The notes beneath the pieces are model-generated. The model did not search any database and was not told the DNA's origin. It was given only the letters and a program-made list of their open reading frames with translations. Positions 35,769 to 43,514 of a DNA stretch of 64,000 nt are shown here, piece by piece. The position numbers were made by a program, and so were the translations under genes. Source of the stretch: Amycolatopsis methanolica 239 (GTDB lineage Bacteria > Actinomycetota > Actinomycetes > Mycobacteriales > Pseudonocardiaceae); contig NZ_CP009110.1 in the NCBI RefSeq assembly GCF_000739085.1, positions 6,262,001 to 6,326,000 of the forward strand, in the 5' to 3' direction. Within the stretch, counting starts at the first letter, position 1, and every line of letters starts with the position of its first letter.

Positions 35769-35998
35769 CCGAGATCCCGTGTCCGATCATCTCCGACACC
35801 GACCCGGACGCCGAGGGGGTGGTCGCCACCTGGTTCGTCACCGATGGCGACCAGGTGCGGGAGGGCGACCTCATCGCCGAGGTGGCCGTCGACAAGGTCG
35901 ACATGGAGATCCCGGCCCCCGCATCCGGCGTGATTCGGCTACTGGCCAAGGAAGGTGACGTCCTCACCCAGGGCACCGTCGTGGCCCGCATCGAGTGA
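35765..35998 (+). CDS. Stand-alone lipoyl/biotinyl-domain protein
   Basis: 77 aa, GTG start overlapping the E1 beta stop (GTGA). The whole protein is one lipoyl domain: GVVATWFVTDGDQVREGDLI, then AVDKVDMEI with Lys44 as the lipoylation site, and ASGVIRLLAKEGDVLTQGTV. A normal E2 would continue with a peripheral-subunit-binding domain and a 230-residue acyltransferase. Neither is present, and the next gene is convergent. The protein can accept the acyl group from E1, but the acceptor that removes it is not encoded here. Confidence 0.88.
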   Translation: MTEIPCPIISDTDPDAEGVVATWFVTDGDQVREGDLIAEVAVDKVDMEIPAPASGVIRLLAKEGDVLTQGTVVARIE

Positions 35999-36003
35999 CC
36001 GCG

Positions 36004-36975
36004 CTACCCGGAGCTCCCGGCTGCTTGCCGCGCGTCGAGGCCGTTGCTCAGCGTGGCGAAGTCGCAGTAGGCGCGCGGTGACAGGCCGAACCGGCGGCGG
36101 AACTCGTTGATGAAGTGCGATGCGCTGGGGTAGCCGACCGCGCGCGAGATGCTGGCCACGGTACCGCCACCCGACACGAGCAGCTCCCGCGCGCGGTTCA
36201 ACCGCATCTCCTTGACGAACTGGTAGGGCGACTTACCGGTGGATTCGCGGAACAGCGCGGTGAAGGCGGACGGGCTGAGGGAGACGTGCTCGGCCATGTC
36301 CGCCACCGACAGCGGCTCGGCCAGGTGGTCGCGGGCGTAGGAGATGGCACGGGTGACCGGGTCGTGGAACTGCTGGTCCGCGGCTATCTGCAGGAGCCGG
36401 GAGTACTGGTCCGCCTGCAGCACGCGGTACACCATTTCCTGCAGGTAGGCCGGGGCGAGGATGCGCCGGTCCGAACCGCTGTCCAGCGCGCGCAGGAACC
36501 GCAGGACGGCGCCCATCAGGCCGCAGTCCAACGCGGAGACGAACGCGGGAGCGGACTCGGCGCCCGGCGACGGTTCGGTCAGCGCGGCCGACCGCCGCTC
36601 GACCATCTCGACCGAGACCTTCCGCACCACGGCCGGATCGATCTGCAGCACGAAGGACAGAAACGGCTTGGCGGCACTCGCTTCGACGATCTCCGCCTGG
36701 AAATGCAGGTGACTGTTGAGCACGAGGTAGTTCAACGGGTCGTAGCGGTAGGGCACGCCGTCGACGGTCACACATTTGCGTCCCTGCGCGACCACGCAAA
36801 GCGACAGCGACTGGACTTCCTCCCAGGTCGGCGCCGCCGGCTCGGCGAACCGGTAGATGGTCAGCCCTGGCCATAGCCCGGTGTTGGCCCCGAGTTCCGG
36901 GGCCCGCTCCAGCAACGCGGCGATGAGGTCGCCGGACGTCATCCTCTCTTCGAGGGCGCGCACTTCCTTGTGCAT
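36004..36975 (-). CDS. AraC family regulator (first of two paralogues flanking the monooxygenase operon)
   Basis: 323 aa. The N-terminal AraC_N cupin-like domain (about 25-190) reads WPGLTIYRFAEPAAPTWEEV, VAQGRKCVTVDGVPYRYDP. The C-terminal double HTH (about 205-305) reads SVADMAEHVSLSPSAFTALF, ISRAVGYPSASHFINEFRRR. It is clearly similar along its length to the AraC protein at 46071-47051. It sits downstream of the monooxygenase operon in the same direction (146-bp gap) and converges on the lipoyl gene. Likely an activator of the operon. Confidence 0.9.
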   Translation of the reverse strand: MHKEVRALEERMTSGDLIAALLERAPELGANTGLWPGLTIYRFAEPAAPTWEEVQSLSLCVVAQGRKCVTVDGVPYRYDPLNYLVLNSHLHFQAEIVEASAAKPFLSFVLQIDPAVVRKVSVEMVERRSAALTEPSPGAESAPAFVSALDCGLMGAVLRFLRALDSGSDRRILAPAYLQEMVYRVLQADQYSRLLQIAADQQFHDPVTRAISYARDHLAEPLSVADMAEHVSLSPSAFTALFRESTGKSPYQFVKEMRLNRARELLVSGGGTVASISRAVGYPSASHFINEFRRRFGLSPRAYCDFATLSNGLDARQAAGSSG

Positions 36976-37121
36976 GCCACACTCCCCGCTCGCCAGCAGT
37001 CAGCACACCACGGCCGGTGAACCGCGAGCCGCGGTCACGCCGTAATCGAGGAGTTTACTCCGCCGGATGGCCCTCCGGGATGTTCGAGCGCGACGGCACG
37101 GGGTTGACCATGAAGGCGGCG

Positions 37122-37412
37122 TCAGTCGATCGTCTCGAAGGTGGCGACACTGCGCTCCACCAGGTTGGGAATGACCTCGCCGACGACGTAGGACTGAAAC
37201 GCGTCACTCGCCTTGTGGTCCGCATAGCCGGAGGCGTCGACATACTTCTCGTAGACCACGAACGTGTCCGGGTCGTCGATGCTGACCTGGGCCTGGAAGT
37301 GCAGCATCTTCTCCTCGGCCCGATTGATCGGGGTCACCGTTTCCAGCACTTTCCTGATGTGCTCGGCCTGGCCCGGCTTCGCCTTCCAGGTCGCGATCAC
37401 CACGTACGCCAT
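37122..37412 (-). CDS. Small antibiotic-biosynthesis-monooxygenase (ABM) domain protein
   Basis: 96 aa from ATG at 37412, with GGAGGG upstream. A single ferredoxin-like ABM fold: MAYVVIATWKAKPGQAEHIR, HFQAQVSIDDPDTFVVYEKY, VDASGYADHKASDAFQSY. ABM proteins are cofactor-free monooxygenases or, often, small dimeric binding proteins. As the distal gene of the diiron monooxygenase operon (20 bp after the L22/DUF59 gene), it may act on a downstream intermediate. The substrate is unknown. Confidence 0.85.
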   Translation of the reverse strand: MAYVVIATWKAKPGQAEHIRKVLETVTPINRAEEKMLHFQAQVSIDDPDTFVVYEKYVDASGYADHKASDAFQSYVVGEVIPNLVERSVATFETID

Positions 37413-37432
37413 TCGAACCCTCCTGCGCAAGA

Positions 37433-38194
37433 TCAGAAATTGGTGAAGCCGATTGCCCGCAGCTGCTCGCGGCCTTCGGCACTGATGTCCGCGGGCCGCC
37501 AGGTCGGCACCCACACCCATTCGACGAGGAAGTCCGAAACCAGGCCGCCGTTGTCAGTCAGCAGCACGGTGCGGATCTGATCCTCCATCACCTCGGTCAG
37601 CGGGCAGGCCGCCGAGGTGAGCGTCATGGTGATGGTCGCGACCCCGTTGTCGTCGACCACGACGTCGCGCACGAACCCCAGGTCGACGATGTTGACCCCG
37701 AGATCCGGGTCGATCACCTCGTACAGCGCCTCGCGGACGGTCTCGGCCATCGGGTTCGGTGTGACGTCCTGGTGCGCGCTCGCCTGCGGGCTCGCCGTGG
37801 TGCCGGGTCGATCGGGCGGCGCGGGAGCAGTGCCCACCTGAGTGACGTACAGCCCGGCCGGCTGGAGTTCGACGGACACATCGGCGGTGGGGCTGCTGAT
37901 CCAGTCCGCGATGCCGTGTGCCTTGCGCCGGACGCGAACAATGTCCTCCGCCGGTTCGGCCGATCCACCCGCGACGACCAGCTGGTCCGCCGCGATACCC
38001 GCCGCGTCCGCCCGCGCGAGCGCCTTGTCGATCACCCGCGCGACCGGTTCGCAGGTCCGTCCTGGTCCGAGCCTGAGCTTGGCCACCGCTTTGACGGCCG
38101 GCAACCCTCGGACCGCTTCGAGCGCGACGCGGGCTTCGTCCGCGACGACCCGCGCCTGCTGCTCCCGGACGGCCAGTATTCCCATCGTGGTCAT
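37433..38194 (-). CDS. Fusion of an L22-like domain with a DUF59/MIP18 Fe-S assembly domain
   Basis: 253 aa. Residues 1-112 resemble ribosomal protein uL22 (RVVADEARVALEAVRGLPAV, VIDKALARADAAGIAADQLV, RVRRKAHG) but lack the long extended hairpin typical of the ribosomal protein. A linker (113-148, TAPAPPDRPGTTASPQASAH) leads to a DUF59 domain (149-253: YEVIDPDLGVNIVDLGFVRD, TSAACPLTEVMEDQI with the conserved Cys197). DUF59 proteins help mature Fe-S or diiron proteins and recur near diiron monooxygenases. The L22-like part is unexplained and could bind RNA or a partner subunit. Confidence 0.8.
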   Translation of the reverse strand: MTTMGILAVREQQARVVADEARVALEAVRGLPAVKAVAKLRLGPGRTCEPVARVIDKALARADAAGIAADQLVVAGGSAEPAEDIVRVRRKAHGIADWISSPTADVSVELQPAGLYVTQVGTAPAPPDRPGTTASPQASAHQDVTPNPMAETVREALYEVIDPDLGVNIVDLGFVRDVVVDDNGVATITMTLTSAACPLTEVMEDQIRTVLLTDNGGLVSDFLVEWVWVPTWRPADISAEGREQLRAIGFTNF

Positions 38195-38221
38195 GGTGAC
38201 TCCTTCTCCGACACTGGCGGC

Positions 38222-39463
38222 TCAAGCTCGGGCGGTGGCCCACGGCGACCGCGGTATCAGCCGCTTGAGGGGTACCGATTCGTCGCGCAGTTGCTCGGCG
38301 GTCACCTCGTGCGGCGCGAAGAGCATCCGCCGCACCTCAAGCACGTCTCGGGGGCGGTTGAGGGAGATCACCGCTTGGATCCGGCCGTCGACAAGGGAGA
38401 ACGCCGAGAAGTCGTGGTCCTCCAACGAGCCGCGGATGACGAGGTCTTCGAGGTCGGCCGGCCGGCCGACCGACTGCAGGCTGTGCTCGTACTGATCCGA
38501 CCAGAACCAGTGCGCCTCGGCGAACGGCTCCGCCGAGCCGGTCAGATTGAGTGCCACATTGGCGCCCTGGCGCAGGGCGTTGTCGTGATGCTCCACCCGG
38601 ATCGTCCTGCCGTAGACCGGGTGATACTGCGCTGCCACGTCGCCTGCCGCGTAGATATCCGGCGCCGAGGTCCGCCCGTACTCGTCGACCACGATCCCGC
38701 CGTCCGTCGCCAGGCCGGCCTCGGCGGCGAGTTCGACATTGGGTTCACAGCCGATCCCCACCACCACCAGGTCACACTCGACACGGTGGCCGAGGTTGGA
38801 GGTCAGCAGCATCCCGTCCCCGGTGTGCCGGAGCTCGCTGATGTACTCCCCCGCCCGGATCTGCACCCCGCGCGACCGGTGGATCCCGGTCATCACGGAG
38901 CCGATCGTGGCGCCGAGCACCCGCGCCAGTGGGGTCGGCGCCGGATCGAAGATCGTCACCTGCTTGCCGAGCCCGACCGCCGCCGCGGCCACCTCGCACC
39001 CGATGAAACCCGCGCCGATGACCACCACCCGCTCGGACTCGGCCAGCTGCGCGCGAAGCCGCTGCGAGTCCGCGGCGGTCCGCAGGTAGTGCACCCGGTC
39101 GCCGTCGAACCCAGGCAGCCGCCGTGGCCGCACCCCGGTGGCGAGCACCAGCCCGTCGTACCCGAGCCGCTCGCCGGTGGACAAGGTCACCGACCGCCCC
39201 GGCACATCGATCGCGGTCACCCTGATGCCGACGCGCAGGTCGACAGACTGCTCGTCGTACCAGGCCGGCGGCCGCACCTGGAACTCCTCGAATTCGGTGG
39301 TCCCGAGCAGGAAGTCCTTGGACAGCGGCGGCCGCTCGTACGGCGGCTGTGGCTCGTCGCCGACCAGCACGATCTCACCGTCAAATCCGTGCTTGCGCAG
39401 GTGGGTGGCGGTGGCCGCGGCCGCGACCCCGCCCCCCACCAGCACATGACGCCGGGTGCTCAT
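38222..39463 (-). CDS. CamA/BphA4-class ferredoxin reductase of the diiron monooxygenase
   Basis: 413 aa from ATG at 39463 (ATGA overlap with the Rieske gene). FAD fold RRHVLVGGGVAAAATATHLR, LSKDFLLG, NAD fold RVVVIGAGFIGCEVAAAAVG, and second FAD contact IYAAGDVA. A C-terminal reductase_C domain (HWFWSDQYEHSLQSVGR) follows. It passes electrons from NAD(P)H to the Rieske ferredoxin. Unlike TmoF/IsoF-type reductases of group-2 diiron monooxygenases, it has no plant-type 2Fe-2S domain and belongs to the glutathione-reductase-like fold. Confidence 0.9.
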   Translation of the reverse strand: MSTRRHVLVGGGVAAAATATHLRKHGFDGEIVLVGDEPQPPYERPPLSKDFLLGTTEFEEFQVRPPAWYDEQSVDLRVGIRVTAIDVPGRSVTLSTGERLGYDGLVLATGVRPRRLPGFDGDRVHYLRTAADSQRLRAQLAESERVVVIGAGFIGCEVAAAAVGLGKQVTIFDPAPTPLARVLGATIGSVMTGIHRSRGVQIRAGEYISELRHTGDGMLLTSNLGHRVECDLVVVGIGCEPNVELAAEAGLATDGGIVVDEYGRTSAPDIYAAGDVAAQYHPVYGRTIRVEHHDNALRQGANVALNLTGSAEPFAEAHWFWSDQYEHSLQSVGRPADLEDLVIRGSLEDHDFSAFSLVDGRIQAVISLNRPRDVLEVRRMLFAPHEVTAEQLRDESVPLKRLIPRSPWATARA

Positions 39464-39786
39464 CGGACGTCCACCAGGATCGTGCCGTCCTCTTCGACCC
39501 GGCACGGGTAGGTGATCAGCTCGCAGTTGTCCGGGTTCGTGCCCTTGCCGCTGAGCGCGTCGAACGTCCACATGTGGCGCACGCAGGTGATGGTCTGCCC
39601 GTCGAAGTCGCCTTCGTCGAGGGCCCACGCCTGGTGCGGGCACCGGTTCTTGTACGCCCGGACCTCACCGTCGATATTGACGAGCAGGACCTTCTTGCCG
39701 TCGATCTCGACGCCCTCCATCTCGCCTTCCCAGAGGTCGTCGAGATGCATGGCTTCCTGCCACTGCCCGGTTATTGCGCTGCTCAT
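39460..39786 (-). CDS. Rieske ferredoxin component of the diiron monooxygenase (TmoC-like)
   Basis: 108 aa from ATG at 39786 (TGATG overlap with the beta-subunit stop). Cluster ligands Cys49-x-His51 (NRCPHQAWAL) and Cys68-x2-His71 (ITCVRHMWTF) define a [2Fe-2S] Rieske protein of the TmoC type, which delivers electrons to the hydroxylase diiron site. In toluene-4-monooxygenase clusters it is the third gene; here it is fifth, next to the reductase. Confidence 0.93.
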   Translation of the reverse strand: MSSAITGQWQEAMHLDDLWEGEMEGVEIDGKKVLLVNIDGEVRAYKNRCPHQAWALDEGDFDGQTITCVRHMWTFDALSGKGTNPDNCELITYPCRVEEDGTILVDVR

Positions 39787-40838
39787 CACCCTGCCCTCTT
39801 CCCTTCTCCGGCCGCCTCCAGCCCCTCGAACAGTCGCGCGTGGAAGGCTTCCCGCGCCGCCTTGGCCCCGGCCGCGACCTCGTCGGCCGCTCGACCGTGC
39901 TCCGGCCGGGTCTCCAGTAACCTGCCGAGCCCGTGTGCCGCCGCGTCCGCGACCGGGGTCCAGCGGGCAATCCAGCGACGGAGCACGTCGGCGTTTTCGG
40001 GTTTCTGCTGCAGGCAGAAGCCCGCGAGCGCGGCGCTCCACCGGTTGCGGCGATCGTTGTCCGCCTGCAGGAAGGACAGCAGCAACCAGGAGAGCTGGTC
40101 GCCGTTGTCGCGCGAGACCTCCGTGAACTGGCGGACCAGCACGTCATCGATGGTCGGTGCCAGCACCAGGTTGAGCGCGGTGAACGCCTCACCCCAGTCG
40201 TAGGCGATCAGTGCCTTCTCGATCGCCTGCCGTGCCGGCTGCCATGCCTCGTCGTTTTCCCAGATCCCGCGCTCCGCGGTGCCGATGCCCGAGTCCGGGT
40301 GGGCAAGCTGCAGCTCGCGGGTTCGGTACGCGGTGAGGGTCACCCGGCGCAGGTAGTCCGCGGTCGCGAAGCTGGCCGCGTTGGTGACGTACGACGTCGG
40401 CGCCATGTAGCCGATGTAGGCCTCGACCTGCTGGCATCCGTGCAGGAGGTAGCGGGACGGGGTGAACATCGACCCGAGCAGCGCGACCTGGCCGGGGGTG
40501 AGCGCCGAGTCCGCGTTCGCCTCGGCGAACTCCTCCAGCACGCCCGCGGTCTTGGTCTCGGCTTCGGCCTGCAGGTTGACGTAGGTCTTGTACGTCATCG
40601 AGTCCGGGTCGCGGAACTGCTCCCAGTCCTCCGCCTTGAGCGGTGAGTTCTCCCGGTAGGTGAGGAACCACAGGTTAGGCGGGGACGACGGGTTGTGCTC
40701 GAACGCCGACGGGCGGTTGGCACGCATCGTCCAGTTCTGCCCGTGCGTCACGATCTCGTACTCGCTCGGCATCCGGCGCACGTCGCCGAATGCGCTGAAG
40801 GTCCGGCGCGGGCGCGCCTTCCTCGGCTGACCGGTCAT
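39786..40838 (-). CDS. Diiron monooxygenase hydroxylase beta subunit (TmoE-like)
   Basis: 350 aa from ATG at 40838 (ATGA overlap with the effector stop). Four-helix-bundle non-catalytic partner of the alpha subunit: RRTFSAFGDVRRMPSEYEIV, SPLKAEDWEQFRDPDSMTYK (family signature), and GCQQVEAYIGYMAPTSYVTN. It lacks the carboxylate/histidine ligand set, as expected. The C-terminus (about 320-350) is a charged helical tail. It forms the (alpha-beta-gamma)2 hydroxylase with its neighbours. Confidence 0.92.
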   Translation of the reverse strand: MTGQPRKARPRRTFSAFGDVRRMPSEYEIVTHGQNWTMRANRPSAFEHNPSSPPNLWFLTYRENSPLKAEDWEQFRDPDSMTYKTYVNLQAEAETKTAGVLEEFAEANADSALTPGQVALLGSMFTPSRYLLHGCQQVEAYIGYMAPTSYVTNAASFATADYLRRVTLTAYRTRELQLAHPDSGIGTAERGIWENDEAWQPARQAIEKALIAYDWGEAFTALNLVLAPTIDDVLVRQFTEVSRDNGDQLSWLLLSFLQADNDRRNRWSAALAGFCLQQKPENADVLRRWIARWTPVADAAAHGLGRLLETRPEHGRAADEVAAGAKAAREAFHARLFEGLEAAGEGKRAG

Positions 40839-41152
40839 GACCGCGCTCCTTCCCTCGCCAAGGCGTTCTTCTTCGCCGACACCTTCTCCCACGTGATCGA
40901 GTCACTCGTAGTGGTGATGCGGCCGTTGAAGGACGACATCATCGACTCGAAGGTGCGGATCTCGTAGTCCGCGCCGAGGTAGGCGCGGAGCGTGTCCTGG
41001 GTGACGACCAGGCGATCTTCGCCCTGCACCCGGATGTACGAGCCGCGGTCGATGACCTCGATCTCGTGGTCCGGGTTGTCGTCTTCGATGGCGGCGATGA
41101 TCTGCTCGACCTCGTCGCCCATCCGCAGGATCGGCCCGACAGGATTCTTCAT
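40835..41152 (-). CDS. Diiron monooxygenase effector/coupling protein (MmoB/DmpM family, TmoD-like)
   Basis: 105 aa, ATGA overlap with the gamma-subunit stop. VGPILRMGDEVEQIIAAIED and NPDHEIEVIDRGSYIRVQGE are the MmoB/DmpM hallmark. ESMMSSFNGRITTTSDSITW ends the fold. It binds the alpha subunit near the diiron site and gates O2 and substrate, and has no cofactor of its own. Confidence 0.92.
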   Translation of the reverse strand: MKNPVGPILRMGDEVEQIIAAIEDDNPDHEIEVIDRGSYIRVQGEDRLVVTQDTLRAYLGADYEIRTFESMMSSFNGRITTTSDSITWEKVSAKKNALAREGARS

Positions 41153-41457
41153 GACTTGCCCTTCGGGATGTCGTACTCGACGCGGACGTGATCCAGCGGC
41201 GCTATGCCCGCTTCGGCGACGGTCATCTCCGGTGGCAGGCGCCTGCCGTTGTGGAAGACGACCTTCTCGTAGGGCAGGGCGCGGACCCGCTTGCCCTCGA
41301 CGTGGTGCGCGACCGCGGCCGCGACCTCGCGGACGGTGTCTGCGGTGGTCACCGGCACCAGGATCTGCACGAAGTCGTCGGCGAAGACCGCGTTCAGCGG
41401 CACCACCTGCGGCGCCTGGTCCTCGATGGGAAGCTCCACCGTGGCATTCTCGGTCAT
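41149..41457 (-). CDS. Diiron monooxygenase hydroxylase gamma subunit (TmoB-like)
   Basis: 102 aa, ATG at 41457 overlapping the alpha-subunit stop. The ubiquitin-like TmoB fold is recognisable: VFADDFVQILVPVTTADTVR, EVAAAVAHHVEGKRV, RLPPEMTVAEAGIAPLDHVR. It is about 18 residues longer than I recall for TmoB because of an N-terminal extension (TENATVELPIEDQAPQ). Structural subunit of the hydroxylase. Confidence 0.9.
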   Translation of the reverse strand: MTENATVELPIEDQAPQVVPLNAVFADDFVQILVPVTTADTVREVAAAVAHHVEGKRVRALPYEKVVFHNGRRLPPEMTVAEAGIAPLDHVRVEYDIPKGKS

Positions 41458-42986
41458 GACTGGTCACCCTTCGCCGTGCTCAGCGCGAGCCCGGTCGCCG
41501 GCCGGCCGGTGTAGTCCTTGGTCCATGCGGCGTAGTCGGGGTCGTCGCCCATCACGTCCGGGGTCATCCCCATGTAGTTGAGGATGCCGCCGACGTCCAT
41601 CGGCTGGATATGGCCGGCCAGAAAGCGATCGATCAGCGTCTCGTGGTTGACGTTGTCACGGTCCTTCCACCAAATCTGCCGGCACGCGTTGGTGCAGAAG
41701 TGATAGGTCTTCCCGCCGTAGGACAGGGACCAGTCACGCACCCGCCAGGTGCCGTCGCGCGACTGGGTGGCGTTGCACGCCGGCAGGTGGCACATGCTGC
41801 ACAACCACGGCAACGTCTCGGGCAGCGTGGCCTCGACGTTGTTCGCGTTGATGTTGTCGATCATGGTGTCCCACTTGCCGCCGTACACCTTCTCCCAGTT
41901 GGGGTACTTCTCCTGCAGCCACTCGCGCTCGTCCTTGCTGACCCCGGCCTTCGGCCGCCACCACAGGGTCGGGCGCCAGTACCACAGGCCCATGTGCAGC
42001 CCGTGGTGCCAGGTGTCCAGGCCACGCATGAACTCGTCCCAGAACCAGGGCTTCTTCAGCCCGTAGTCCTCGATGGTGTGGATGAACTGGTCGATGATCC
42101 ACTCCTCCATGAACTCCCGGTAGGACTGCTTCCGGTGTTCCAGAGGGGTGTAGTAGTCCATCGCCGGGCCGGTGAGCGCGGCGAACGCGCGAGCGGAACC
42201 CCAGAAACTGCGGTCGATGACCCATTGCGCGCGCACCGGGTCGTGCTCGACCAGGATCTCCATGGTCGGCCCGCCCTGCTGGGAGTGCCTGGCCTCGTCG
42301 GTCTGGATCGACGAAATCATGTTCGCGAAGTTGACGTCGCCGGACTCCAGCGCGTCGGCCGACAGCGCGACGAACTGGAGGTTGGTGAAGCCGGTCTCGA
42401 AGGTGAACGGCAGCTCGATCGCCAGGTCGACCACGTTCGGCGAGATCATCATGTTGTCGAAGAGGTTCCGCAGCGCGATCGGCACCCAATCGTTGGTGTG
42501 GAAGGTCTTCTGCGTCCAGTCGTACTGCGGGTCCTTGCCGACGAACTCGTGCCCGAAGAAGGTGGTGATCTGCGCGTGGCGCAGCTCGTCCAGCTGACCG
42601 AAGGTCGCCATGTTGCGCCAGGCCCCGTTGAGGCCGAACCGAGCCATCTTCAGCTCGCCGAGGACCGCGGCGTACTCGACGAGGGCCACCCCGCCGAAGT
42701 GCATCTTGGTGGAGGATTTCCAGCCCTCGTCCAGGTTGTCGAAGGCGGTGGACCGCTGCAGCGCCGCCTTCACCGCGTACGCCGACGCTTCCTTCTCACG
42801 CTGTGTCGCGACGTACTCAGGGTAGGTGACCTTGTAGTTCTCCTCCCAGGACAACCACGCCTCACGCGGCACCTTGCCGGTACCGCTGTGCCACTCCGGG
42901 AACACCGCCTCGTCGTCAACGTAGCGGAAGGTCCAGTCGACGTCACGAACGAAGTGCTGCCACTCTTCGCGTTTCAGCAAGGTCAT
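41454..42986 (-). CDS. Soluble diiron monooxygenase alpha subunit, group 2 (toluene-4-monooxygenase type)
   Basis: 510 aa catalytic subunit. Diiron ligands Glu104, Glu134, His137, Glu197, Glu231 and His234 fall at the numbers I recall for toluene-4-monooxygenase, and Thr201, Phe205, Phe176, Phe196, Asn202 and Gln228 of its pocket and gate are kept. Position 103 is Val where T4MO has Gly, and 100 is Val where it has Ile, so the cavity should be smaller. The C-terminal region carries a YHS-like Cys site (LCSMCHLP, then YHFCTNACRQIWW). It inserts one O atom from O2 into an aromatic, alkene or alkane. First of six monooxygenase genes (order A-B-D-E-C-F). Confidence 0.93.
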   Translation of the reverse strand: MTLLKREEWQHFVRDVDWTFRYVDDEAVFPEWHSGTGKVPREAWLSWEENYKVTYPEYVATQREKEASAYAVKAALQRSTAFDNLDEGWKSSTKMHFGGVALVEYAAVLGELKMARFGLNGAWRNMATFGQLDELRHAQITTFFGHEFVGKDPQYDWTQKTFHTNDWVPIALRNLFDNMMISPNVVDLAIELPFTFETGFTNLQFVALSADALESGDVNFANMISSIQTDEARHSQQGGPTMEILVEHDPVRAQWVIDRSFWGSARAFAALTGPAMDYYTPLEHRKQSYREFMEEWIIDQFIHTIEDYGLKKPWFWDEFMRGLDTWHHGLHMGLWYWRPTLWWRPKAGVSKDEREWLQEKYPNWEKVYGGKWDTMIDNINANNVEATLPETLPWLCSMCHLPACNATQSRDGTWRVRDWSLSYGGKTYHFCTNACRQIWWKDRDNVNHETLIDRFLAGHIQPMDVGGILNYMGMTPDVMGDDPDYAAWTKDYTGRPATGLALSTAKGDQS

Positions 42987-43029
42987 TTCTCCGAGATTCC
43001 TTTCACTGCGCTGAGCAAGAAGGGGATTG

Positions 43030-43506
43030 TCAGTCGACTTCGAGGTGGCCGAGCTGGCGGTTGATTCCGGCCCCATTCCAGTAAGCCTTGATCTTGTCGA
43101 TGAGGCCGTTCTCGTCGACGTGGAAGATGAACAGGTGTGGCTCGCTGAACCTGCCACCCTTCGGTGCGGCGAACCCCCACGGGGACTGCTGGGTTCCGCC
43201 GATGTCGCACATCACAACGACATCGCCCTTGTCATTGGCGTCGATGCTGTGGACCACGTTGAACAGATCGGGAAAGGAGTTGATCAGGCCGCTCCAGATG
43301 ACCTTGCCGACGGTGCGCACCTTGCCGTCCCCGCGCAGCACCCGCTGCTTCCCCCACACCTCGTACGGGACATAGGAGAAGTCGGCGTTGTCGGTGCACA
43401 TCTCGGTCATCGTCTCGACGTCGTGGCGCGAGTACGCCTCGAAGAACGCGGCGACCACATCGGCGGGGGACGTGAGCTCTCGGGTTGCTGGTTCCGTGGT
43501 AGTCAT
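43030..43506 (-). CDS. NTF2-like (SnoaL/ketosteroid-isomerase fold) protein
   Basis: 158 aa, ATG at 43506. A single cone-shaped NTF2-like domain: ADVVAAFFEAYSRHDVETMT, EMCTDNADFSYVPYEVWG, LINSFPDLFNVVHSIDANDK, LFIFHVDENGLIDKIKAYWN. The fold hosts SnoaL cyclases, ketosteroid isomerases and limonene-type epoxide hydrolases. Placed 43 bp upstream of the monooxygenase alpha gene, it may process the oxygenated product, such as an epoxide. The catalytic set is not identifiable by eye. Confidence 0.85.
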   Translation of the reverse strand: MTTTEPATRELTSPADVVAAFFEAYSRHDVETMTEMCTDNADFSYVPYEVWGKQRVLRGDGKVRTVGKVIWSGLINSFPDLFNVVHSIDANDKGDVVVMCDIGGTQQSPWGFAAPKGGRFSEPHLFIFHVDENGLIDKIKAYWNGAGINRQLGHLEVD

Positions 43507-43514
43507 GGGAGCCC

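Noticed and set aside
37122-42986. Propane/acetone monooxygenase of the MimABCD/PrmABCD type
   Set aside because: A Rieske ferredoxin and a TmoB-like gamma subunit are present, the effector follows gamma, and alpha aligns residue by residue with toluene-4-monooxygenase. Mim/Prm clusters have alpha, reductase, beta and coupling protein only.
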